This document shows, piece after piece, positions 25,912-33,031 of a DNA stretch of 47,381 bases (positions are counted from its first letter, which is position 1; each line of letters opens with the position of its first letter). Made by a program: the position numbers and the translations under genes. The notes under the pieces are model-generated. The model was not told where the DNA came from and ran no database searches. It was given only the letters and a program-made list of their open reading frames with translations. The stretch comes from JAAYZB01 sp937958685 (GTDB lineage: Bacteria > Bacillota_I > Bacilli_A > Izemoplasmatales > Hujiaoplasmataceae): assembly GCA_036824265.1 (NCBI GenBank), contig DAITAL010000009.1, forward strand, positions 1 to 47,381, in the 5' to 3' direction.

Positions 25912-26883
25912 CTATTTAAAAAAGTCCGCAAACAGGCCGTAGATGTAGTTTTCGATATCGAAATGGTCGAGATCGGTGATTTTTTCCCCGAGCCCGACGA
26001 AGCTGATTGGAATGCCTAGTTCCTCGCGGATCGCAAGCACGATGCCGCCCTTGGCGGTTCCGTCGAGTTTGGTCAGCACGATCCCCGAGACTTGGGCGAC
26101 CTCGCCGAAGATACGGGCCTGGCTGAGGCCGTTCTGACCGGTGGTGGCGTCGATCACCAGATAGGTCTCATACGGAGTCGCGCCGAGTTCCCTCTGGATC
26201 GTCCGCGTCATCTTGTCGAGTTCCTTCATCAAGTTGACCTTGTTCTGCAGGCGGCCGGCGGTGTCGATCAGGAGCACGTCGGTGGCGTTCCGCTTGGCTT
26301 CGCGGATGGCGTCGAAAATCACGCTCGAGGGATCGGCGCCGGCGCTTTTGGCGATCACCGGACAACCGACGCGTTCGCCCCAAACCTTGAGCTGGTCGAT
26401 GGCGCCGGCTCTGAAGGTGTCGGCCGCGGCCATCATCACGGATTTGCCTTCGGCTTTGAGCTTGTGGGCGAGTTTGCCGATCGAGGTCGTCTTGCCGGTA
26501 CCATTGACGCCGATGAAGAGGATCACCGTCACGCCATTGGGATTGAACCTGATGTTGGTGTCGATGATTTCGCCTTTCAGATAGAGGTCGAAAAGTGTGT
26601 CGACGATCAGCATTGCCAACGCTTCTGTCGTCTCGCATCTTTGTTTTTTGACCTCCGTCTTGAGCGAGTCGATGAACTTGGCGACGGTGCCGACGCCGAC
26701 ATCGGCCATGATGAAGATCTCTTCGAGTTTTTCGAAGAGGGCGTCGTCGATCTTCCGGCTTGTCAAAAGCACTTCCTTGAGGGAAGAAAGCGAGCCGGTT
26801 CTGGTTTTTTTCATGCCGATCTTGTATTTCTCGCGCTCAATGCGTTTTTCCCGGCTTTGGAACAATTTTTGGAATAGGCCCAT
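25912..26883 (-). CDS. ftsY: Signal recognition particle receptor FtsY
   Basis: FtsY docks the SRP-ribosome complex at the membrane. The 323 residues comprise a short N-terminal basic helix (LFQSREKRIEREKYKIG), then the NG domain with GVNGTGKTTSIGKLAHKL, DTAGRLQNKVNLMKEL and TKLDGTAKGG. The long acidic A domain of E. coli FtsY is absent, as in most Gram-positive forms. It leads ftsY-ylxM-ffh from its own extended -10 promoter. Confidence 0.97.
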   Translation of the reverse strand: MGLFQKLFQSREKRIEREKYKIGMKKTRTGSLSSLKEVLLTSRKIDDALFEKLEEIFIMADVGVGTVAKFIDSLKTEVKKQRCETTEALAMLIVDTLFDLYLKGEIIDTNIRFNPNGVTVILFIGVNGTGKTTSIGKLAHKLKAEGKSVMMAAADTFRAGAIDQLKVWGERVGCPVIAKSAGADPSSVIFDAIREAKRNATDVLLIDTAGRLQNKVNLMKELDKMTRTIQRELGATPYETYLVIDATTGQNGLSQARIFGEVAQVSGIVLTKLDGTAKGGIVLAIREELGIPISFVGLGEKITDLDHFDIENYIYGLFADFFK

Positions 26884-26909
26884 CTGACGGTTCGCTCCTA
26901 ACTGCTAGT

Positions 26910-26918
26910 ATTATAACA
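26910..26918 (-). promoter_or_regulatory. Extended -10 promoter of ftsY-ylxM-ffh
   Basis: On the minus strand TGTTATAAT gives TATAAT at 26910..26915 preceded by TG. No convincing -35 lies 17 bases upstream, so the extended -10 would carry recognition. Confidence 0.6.
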
Positions 26919-26952
26919 CATAACCACGGGTGAGGGGAAAGGATATTCCCGC

Positions 26953-26996
26953 AAAAAACGCCTCGCGCAGCCGGTGTGCCGGCTGGCCAAGCGTTC
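26953..26996 (-). terminator. Terminator after topA
   Basis: On the minus strand an outer AACGC/GCGTT pairing encloses the 7-bp stem CAGCCGG/CCGGCTG with a CACA loop, and a run of U follows. It lies between topA and the ftsY promoter. Confidence 0.9.
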
Positions 26997-27010
26997 TGAT
27001 GGTTACCGAG

Positions 27011-29086
27011 TTAGTCTTCGACGATGAAGCCGCACTTTTCGTTGTCGACGCAGCGGATGTGGCCGTCCTTTTCCTTGACAAGCGGCTTGCCGCAGAGCGG
27101 ACAAACCTCGTCGATCGCCTCAAAGGGCGCAATGTAGCGGCATTTGGGGTAAGTGCTGCACCCCAGGAAGCGGTGGCCGTTGTTTTTCCCCCGGGAAGCG
27201 ACCCTGACGATCAAAGTCCCTTTATTGCATTTGGGACACTTGACTTTCGTATCGAGTGGTTTGGTCTGTTCCCGCTTGGGGTCGGATTTGACATACCGGC
27301 AGGCGGGAAAATTCCCGCAGGCCTCGAATTCGCCGTAACGTCCCTGTCTGATGACTATCGGAAAGCCACAAACGGGACAGGTTTCGCCGGTTTCCCGCGG
27401 TTTTTCCTTTTTGAGTTCCTTGAAGGCCACATCTACGAGCGGGCTGAAATAGGCGTAGAAGTCGCTGATGACCTTCAGTTGCTGGTCTTCGCCGATGGCG
27501 ATCGCATCCAGCATCTCCTCCATCTTCTTGGAATAGTCGGCGCTGATGAACTCATGGAAATGGTTTTCCAGATTCGCGATGGTCTTGCGCCCCTGCTCGG
27601 TGGGTACGAATTTTTTCTCGGCGACATTGACATATTTGCGTGCTTTCAGCGTCTGGATTGTCTGGGCGTAGGTCGAGGGTCGACCGATGCCAAGGTCTTC
27701 CATCTCTTTGATCAGTTTCGCCTCGGTATAACGCGCGGGCGGCACCGTGAACATCTGCTTGGCTTCGATTTTGGTGGCGACAAGTGTCTTGCCGGCGAGA
27801 CAGTGCGGCAGGATCTTGGCTTCCGTGTCTTCGCTTTCGTACTTGCCGTAGACCGAGAGATAACCGTCGAAGACGAGACTGCTGCCGGTGGAACGGAAAC
27901 GGGCGCCGTTGTTGTCGAGGTCGATCGTCGTCTGGTCGTAGAGGGCCGGTTTCATCAGCGAAGCGACGGCACGGGAATGGATGAGCCTGTACAACTGGAG
28001 TTCGTCCTTGGAGAGATGAGCCTTGATCTTGTCGGGCAATAGGTTGACATCCGTGGGTCTGATCGCCTCATGGGCGTCTTGGATCCTGTTTTTGGTATCG
28101 TCCTTTTTGGGGTGGCCAAGATAGTTGCGGCCAAAATTGTCGAGGATGTAGGTTTCGGCTTGATTCACGAACAGCTGGGACATCCGCACGGAATCGGTCC
28201 GCATATAGGTGATGAGACCGATGCTTTCGGTGCCGATTTGCACGCCCTCGTAAAGTCTTTGGGCGATTTGCATTGTTTTCTGGGCGGCATAGTTGAGTCT
28301 TTGCGAGGCTTCCTGCTGGAGCGTCGAGGTGATGAACGGCGGCTTGCTGGAGACAAAACGCCGCTTGGTTTCACAAGAATGGACCGTGAACTCCGGTGCC
28401 AGCGCGGCAAGGATCGCCTGGGCTTTCGCGAGCGGCGGATTCTTGACGGGCTTGTCATGGTATCTTGCCAGCTTGGCTTCAAAATCGGGAAACTGGGCAA
28501 AGACGTCGTAGTATTCCTCGACGACGAATCTGTCGATTTCCTTTTCCCTGTCGACAATCAGTTTGAGGGCGGCGCTTTGGACTCTGCCGGCCGATTTCGA
28601 CTTGATCTTGCTTTGCAGGAGTTTGCTGAGTTTGAAGCCGATGATCCGGTCGAGGATCCTTCTGGTCTCCTGCGAGGAGACGAGATCCATGTCGATGGAT
28701 TTGGTGTTTTGAAAAGCCTCGAGGATCGCCGGCTTGGTGATTTCGTGGAAAACCACGCGTCTCACCGGTTTGTTGCCGATCTCGAGCGCATCCGAAAGAT
28801 GCCAGCTGATCGCTTCGCCCTCGCGGTCGGGATCGGTGGCAAGATAGACTTCCTTGGCGGTCTTGAGGGCTTTGTTCAGCTCCCTGACGACGTCCCGCTT
28901 TTCCGGAAGGACGACATATTCGGGTTTGAAGTCGCGTTTGACGTCGATGCCGAGCCCGCCGGGTCCGGAAATCGCCAGGTCGCGGATGTGGCCTTTGGAT
29001 GATCTCACCACATAATCCTTGCCGAGATACTGTTCGATCGTCCTTGATTTCGACGGTGATTCGACGATCACCAGTTTTTCACTCAT
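27011..29086 (-). CDS. topA: DNA topoisomerase I
   Basis: TopA relaxes negative supercoils. The 691-residue protein has the Toprim domain (VIVESPSKSRTIEQYL at the N terminus; ATDPDREGEAISWHL near residue 83), the SAGRVQSAAL block, catalytic Y294 in GLITYMRTDSV and three C-terminal C4 zinc ribbons starting near residues 575, 620 and 665. I chose ATG at 29086, with AGAGG seven bases upstream and a consensus promoter 26 bases before it. The upstream in-frame stretch is intergenic. topA is monocistronic, flanked by a promoter and a terminator. Confidence 0.97.
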   Translation of the reverse strand: MSEKLVIVESPSKSRTIEQYLGKDYVVRSSKGHIRDLAISGPGGLGIDVKRDFKPEYVVLPEKRDVVRELNKALKTAKEVYLATDPDREGEAISWHLSDALEIGNKPVRRVVFHEITKPAILEAFQNTKSIDMDLVSSQETRRILDRIIGFKLSKLLQSKIKSKSAGRVQSAALKLIVDREKEIDRFVVEEYYDVFAQFPDFEAKLARYHDKPVKNPPLAKAQAILAALAPEFTVHSCETKRRFVSSKPPFITSTLQQEASQRLNYAAQKTMQIAQRLYEGVQIGTESIGLITYMRTDSVRMSQLFVNQAETYILDNFGRNYLGHPKKDDTKNRIQDAHEAIRPTDVNLLPDKIKAHLSKDELQLYRLIHSRAVASLMKPALYDQTTIDLDNNGARFRSTGSSLVFDGYLSVYGKYESEDTEAKILPHCLAGKTLVATKIEAKQMFTVPPARYTEAKLIKEMEDLGIGRPSTYAQTIQTLKARKYVNVAEKKFVPTEQGRKTIANLENHFHEFISADYSKKMEEMLDAIAIGEDQQLKVISDFYAYFSPLVDVAFKELKKEKPRETGETCPVCGFPIVIRQGRYGEFEACGNFPACRYVKSDPKREQTKPLDTKVKCPKCNKGTLIVRVASRGKNNGHRFLGCSTYPKCRYIAPFEAIDEVCPLCGKPLVKEKDGHIRCVDNEKCGFIVED

Positions 29087-29111
29087 GCCGATACCTCTTT
29101 CCATGTTAATA

Positions 29112-29140
29112 AATATAACGTCATCCGTCTTGCTTGTCAA
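29112..29140 (-). promoter_or_regulatory. Promoter of topA
   Basis: On the minus strand a perfect -35 TTGACA (29135..29140) and TATATT (29112..29117) are spaced by 17 bases. Confidence 0.85.
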
Positions 29141-29186
29141 TCGTTTTAAATTGAAAAAATTGTGAGGTTTTCGGGACGTTAGATTC

Positions 29187-29205
29187 TTAATATTTCCAAT
29201 ATTAA
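29187..29205. repeat. AT-rich inverted repeat upstream of topA
   Basis: Perfect 8-base arms TTAATATT and AATATTAA flank a 3-base spacer. It lies about 47 bases upstream of the topA -35. There is no U-run on either strand, so it is not a terminator. It has the shape of an operator or bent-DNA site. Confidence 0.4.
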
Positions 29206-29209
29206 TGGG

Positions 29210-29240
29210 AAAAAAAAGATATTTCCGGTAGGGAAACATC
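29210..29240 (-). terminator. Terminator after prmC
   Basis: On the minus strand GATGTTTCC pairs with GGAAATATC (one G-U) across a 5-base loop, followed by eight U. It sits about ten bases after the prmC stop and precedes the topA promoter. Confidence 0.85.
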
Positions 29241-29250
29241 CTTATATATA

Positions 29251-30096
29251 TTACGTCTTCAAAATGAAGGTCATCCGTTCGCGCTCCTGCATGTCCCTGA
29301 TTGTGGTGACCTCGGCCCCGGGGAAGTGCTCGCGCGCCCATTCATGCAGCCTGGGGGCGGCGTCATAGGCGTGCTCGAAAGCGATCAGGAACCGGTCGTT
29401 GAGATGGGCACCGGCATTTTCAATGATCCGCCGGTAGCAGTCCAAGCCATCGTCGCCGCCAAACAGGGCGAGATGGGGTTCGTTGTCGTAGATGATGGGG
29501 GCCACCGTCTCCGTTTGGGGGATGTACGGCGGATTCGCGACGATGATGTCGAAGGTCTTGCCGGCAAGCGGCATCAGGAGGTCGCCCTCGAGAAAGGTGA
29601 TCTCGGCGCCAAGGCTCTCCGCGTTCTTGCGGGCGATGGCGAGCGCCCTCGGACTGATGTCCGTTGCCCAAACCTCGATTTCGGGTGCTTCCTTTTTGAT
29701 CGCCACGGCGATGCATCCCGAACCGGTGCCGATATCGACCAGCCTTGTCGGCCGGGTGGCGAAATAATCATCGTAGCGGAGGAGCACCTGTTCGACGAGT
29801 TCCTCGGTCTCATACCGGGGAATCAGGACGTCCTGGTCGACCGCGATCCGGTGACCGAGAAAATAGACATAGCCCATGATGTATTGGACCGGCAGGTTGT
29901 CCTCCAGATGGCGTCTGAGCCCTTCCATGAAGTTCTCGTGATCGGCCGCGGGCATGGTATCTTGGAAACAAAGATACAATTGTGTCGGCTCGAGGTGGGC
30001 GAAATGAAGCATGAGCATCTCCGCAGCCGTGGCTTCCCTTTGTTGGCGACGCAAGCGTTTTTTGGCTTCGCGCAACGCTTCTTCGTATGTCGGCAT
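29251..30096 (-). CDS. prmC: Release factor glutamine methyltransferase
   Basis: PrmC methylates the Gln of the GGQ motif of RF1 and RF2. The 281-residue protein has an N-terminal helical domain for release-factor binding (about 1-75) and a class I SAM methyltransferase domain (LVDIGTGSGCIAVAIKKE near residue 115) with the catalytic NPPYIPQTE motif. The ATG at 30096 lies one base after the prfA stop. prfA-prmC is the standard substrate-enzyme pair. Confidence 0.95.
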   Translation of the reverse strand: MPTYEEALREAKKRLRRQQREATAAEMLMLHFAHLEPTQLYLCFQDTMPAADHENFMEGLRRHLEDNLPVQYIMGYVYFLGHRIAVDQDVLIPRYETEELVEQVLLRYDDYFATRPTRLVDIGTGSGCIAVAIKKEAPEIEVWATDISPRALAIARKNAESLGAEITFLEGDLLMPLAGKTFDIIVANPPYIPQTETVAPIIYDNEPHLALFGGDDGLDCYRRIIENAGAHLNDRFLIAFEHAYDAAPRLHEWAREHFPGAEVTTIRDMQERERMTFILKT

Positions 30097-30097
30097 C

Positions 30098-31165
30098 TTA
30101 AAGGTCGCCTTGCAGCTTGCGCTTCTGCTCTTCGGCGACCAGCGCCTCGACGATGGCGTCGAGCCGGCCTTCGATGACGCGGTCCAGTTGTTGGATCGTG
30201 AAGTTGATCCGGTGGTCGGTGACACGGTTTTGGGGATAGTTGTAGGTCCTGATCTTTTCAGAACGGTCGCCGGTGCCGATCTTGCTTTTGCGCTCCTCGC
30301 CCTCTTTCGCCAGTTTCTCCTGCAGCATCTTGTCATAGAGCCGCGAGCGGAGGATTCTGAGCGCCTGCGCCTTGTTCTCGTGCTGGCTCTTGCCATCCTG
30401 GCATTGGACGACGGTGCTGGTCGGCACATGGGTGAGCCTGACGGCCGATTTGGTCGTGTTGACCGATTGGCCGCCGGGTCCGGAAGAGCAGAAGGTGTCG
30501 ACTCTGACGTCGGCCATGTCGAGTTCGAAGTCGAGTTCCTCGGCTTCTGGCAGCGCGAGGACGGTCGCTGTCGAGGTGTGGATCCTGCCTTGCGATTCGG
30601 TCGCCGGCACCCGTTGGACGCGGTGGACGCCGGATTCGTACTTCAAGAGGGAATACACGCTTTCGCCGCTCACCATGAATTCGATCTGGCTGAAACCGCC
30701 GTTTTCGGCGGGGTCGGCGTACAAGGTCTCCAGTTTCCATCCCTTGGCTTCGGCGTATTTGGCGTACATGCGGAAGAGGTCGCCGGCGAAGATGTTGGCT
30801 TCGTCGCCGCCGGCTGCGCCCCTGATCTCGACGATGACGTTCTTCTCGTCGTTGGGATCCTTGGGTATCAGGAGCAGTTCCAGTTCGGCTTCCAGCGCGG
30901 CACTGTTTTCGCTGACGGCTTGCAGTTCCGCTTCGGCCATATTCCGGATCTCGGGATCAGGATCCCGGTACATCTCCTTGAGCGCCGCGATCTGGCGGAC
31001 CTGGTTTTTGTATTCGCGGTAGGTTTTGACGATTTTCTCGAGGGAGCGCAATTCTTTCGACAACTCCCTGACCTTGCGGATGTCGGTTGAGACCGCCGGG
31101 TCCTGAAGCTGCCTGTCGATTTCGCTATAGCGCGTCTCGATGACGTCGAGTCTGTCTGTGATCAT
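30098..31165 (-). CDS. prfA: Peptide chain release factor 1
   Basis: RF1 reads UAA and UAG and triggers hydrolysis of the last peptidyl-tRNA. The GGQ loop (SSGPGGQSVNTTKSAVRL), the stop-recognition region with VPATESQGRIHTS (RF1 PxT-type, P-A-T) and the normal length of 355 residues support RF1 rather than RF2. AAGGAG lies seven bases upstream. The start follows the dnaB stop after 48 bases that include a terminator-like hairpin. Confidence 0.96.
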   Translation of the reverse strand: MITDRLDVIETRYSEIDRQLQDPAVSTDIRKVRELSKELRSLEKIVKTYREYKNQVRQIAALKEMYRDPDPEIRNMAEAELQAVSENSAALEAELELLLIPKDPNDEKNVIVEIRGAAGGDEANIFAGDLFRMYAKYAEAKGWKLETLYADPAENGGFSQIEFMVSGESVYSLLKYESGVHRVQRVPATESQGRIHTSTATVLALPEAEELDFELDMADVRVDTFCSSGPGGQSVNTTKSAVRLTHVPTSTVVQCQDGKSQHENKAQALRILRSRLYDKMLQEKLAKEGEERKSKIGTGDRSEKIRTYNYPQNRVTDHRINFTIQQLDRVIEGRLDAIVEALVAEEQKRKLQGDL

Positions 31166-31194
31166 GATGATTCTCCTTGCGGGTGGTGATTTTC

Positions 31195-31231
31195 AAAAAA
31201 AACAGCCGGACGGTTATTCGTCCCAGGACTG
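31195..31231 (-). terminator. Terminator or attenuator between dnaB and prfA, overlapping the dnaB stop
   Basis: On the minus strand GGACG pairs with CGTCC, flanked by CAGTC/GGCTG pairing, with the dnaB UAA in or next to the loop, and is followed by eight U. Only about 30 bases remain before prfA, with no promoter seen there. prfA-prmC would need readthrough or a promoter inside dnaB. Confidence 0.75.
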
Positions 31232-32572
31232 TTTTTCAGCATGCGCCTCGGCCGCGGCCGGGCTGAGATTGCTGAAGGTGGAGACGTTCTTGTTGAAGAG
31301 CAGTTCGAAATCGCCGATCGTGCCGGAACGGTTCTTGGCGATGTTGATCTCCACATGGTTCTTCTTGGTGGTTTCGTGCTCGTAGTAATCCTCGCGATAC
31401 ATGAGCAGGATGATGTCCGCATCCTGTTCGATCGAGCCGGATTCACGCAAGTCGGCCATGACTGGTTTCTTCTCCTTGCGCTGCTCGACGCTGCGGGACA
31501 GCTGGCTCAGGGCGACGACGGGAACTTTGAGTTCGCGGGCGACTTCCTTTAAGACCCGGCTGATCTCCGAGACTTCCTGGACGCGGTTGGCCTGGTTGTA
31601 GACGGAGCCCGAAAGCAATTGTAGATAATCGACGATGACGAGGTCGAGTTTGTCGTCTTGCTTCAGTTTCCGGCACTTGCTGCGCAGGTCCGTGACCTTG
31701 ACGGTGCCGGAATCGTCGAAATAAAGGTTGAGATTGGCGAGCGTGCTGATTGCGTAGTTGATCTTTTCCCATTCCTGGGAAGAGATCTTGCCCTGCCGCA
31801 TCCGCGAGTTGTCGACCTGCGACTGGCAGCTGAGCAACCGCATCACCAGCTGGTCGACGCCCATTTCCAGGGAAAAGAAGGCGACATGGGGCTTGGAGGC
31901 TAGTTTCGCGATGTTCAAGGCGATGTTGAGGGCGAACGCCGTCTTGCCCATCGAGGGTCTCGCGGCGATGATGATCAGATCGGATGGCTGCAGCCCGAGG
32001 GTGTATTTGTTCAAATCGTAATACTTGGTGTCGAGTCCGGTGATGGACGAGCCGATCTGCGCCTGTTCGGCGATCTTCTCGACGATGATGTCGGCGATCT
32101 CGCCGACGGCCTTGAAGTCGCTGGTGCGTTTCTCCTTGGTGATGCCGATGATCTCTTTCTCGACGTCGTCGATGAATTCGGGGGTGTTGTCCGTGACATA
32201 GGAGCCGTCGATGATCTTGCGGCAGGATTCCTGGATTTTCCGGAGGACCGATTTGTCCTTGACGATATTGATATAGTTCAAGAGATTGGCAATCGAGGGC
32301 ACGGCGTCGATCAGTCCGGTGATGTATTCGATGCCGCCCGACTTGACCAGGAGGTTATGATTTTCCAGCCTGTCGGTCAGGGTGGTGAAATCGATGGGGA
32401 TTGCTTCCTGATACAGCGTTTTCATCGCCCGGAAGATAACCTGGTGGTTGGGAGAGAAGAAATCTTGTTCCTGGAGTTTGTCAACGATCGTCTTCATCGA
32501 GGCCTGGTCAAAAAAGACAGCACCAAGGACCGCCTGTTCGGCTTCGATATTTTGTGGGACTTTTCGTTCCAT
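31214..32572 (-). CDS. dnaB: Replicative DNA helicase
   Basis: This is the hexameric helicase (DnaB; DnaC in Bacillus) that opens the fork. The N-terminal helical domain (PQNIEAEQAVLGAVFFD) is followed by a RecA-like domain with Walker A ARPSMGKTAFALN near residue 205 and DLVIVDYLQLLSG near 310. The length of 452 residues is normal, with no intein. AGGAGG precedes the ATG. It follows rplI by nine bases, as in B. subtilis yybT-rplI-dnaC. Confidence 0.97.
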   Translation of the reverse strand: MERKVPQNIEAEQAVLGAVFFDQASMKTIVDKLQEQDFFSPNHQVIFRAMKTLYQEAIPIDFTTLTDRLENHNLLVKSGGIEYITGLIDAVPSIANLLNYINIVKDKSVLRKIQESCRKIIDGSYVTDNTPEFIDDVEKEIIGITKEKRTSDFKAVGEIADIIVEKIAEQAQIGSSITGLDTKYYDLNKYTLGLQPSDLIIIAARPSMGKTAFALNIALNIAKLASKPHVAFFSLEMGVDQLVMRLLSCQSQVDNSRMRQGKISSQEWEKINYAISTLANLNLYFDDSGTVKVTDLRSKCRKLKQDDKLDLVIVDYLQLLSGSVYNQANRVQEVSEISRVLKEVARELKVPVVALSQLSRSVEQRKEKKPVMADLRESGSIEQDADIILLMYREDYYEHETTKKNHVEINIAKNRSGTIGDFELLFNKNVSTFSNLSPAAAEAHAEKQSWDE

Positions 32573-32581
32573 GGACTCCTC

Positions 32582-33031
32582 CTACGCTTTTTCCTCCAAC
32601 ACTTGGAGATCGATGGTCGCCACAACATCCTTGTGCAACCTGATCGGGACCTTGTGGACCCCGAGGGAGTGGATGTTGTCATCCAGAAGAATCTTGCGTT
32701 TGTCGATATCGATATTATATACCTTTTTGTATTCTTCCGCAATCTGTTTTGAACTAACAGCACCGTATAGTTTTCCGGTGTCGCCGATCCTTACATACAG
32801 TTTGATCGGCTGGCTTTCGATGTCAGCTTTCAGCTTCTTGGCAGCCGCGAGTTCGAGGGAAGCCTGCTTGTTGGCGGTCTCCCTTTCTTCCTCGAGAACC
32901 TTGAGGTTGGCCACCGAAGCCTCGATTGCCTGTTTGGAGGTCAGCAGGTAATTGCCGTAGCCGCTGGCGACTTCGATGACATCGCCTTTCTTGCCTTTGC
33001 CCTTGACGTCTTTGGTCAAGATGATTTTCAT
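32582..33031 (-). CDS. rplI: Ribosomal protein L9, internal in-frame start within the GdpP-L9 fusion
   Basis: L9 binds 23S rRNA at the base of the L1 stalk. This 149-residue module is a full-length L9 (KIILTKDVKGKGKKGDVIEV at the start, GYGNYLL, the long connecting helix, and the C-terminal domain), the same length as B. subtilis L9. Its ATG at 33031 has a near-perfect AAGGAGG eight bases upstream, although that site lies inside the coding frame of gdpP with no stop between. A separate L9 can therefore be made as well as the fusion. See the full frame at 32582..35026. Confidence 0.9.
   Translation of the reverse strand: MKIILTKDVKGKGKKGDVIEVASGYGNYLLTSKQAIEASVANLKVLEEERETANKQASLELAAAKKLKADIESQPIKLYVRIGDTGKLYGAVSSKQIAEEYKKVYNIDIDKRKILLDDNIHSLGVHKVPIRLHKDVVATIDLQVLEEKA

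Noticed and set aside
29087..29341. An 85-codon N-terminal extension of topA
   Set aside because: It runs through the topA promoter, the prmC terminator and the end of prmC, and the family N terminus starts at 29086.
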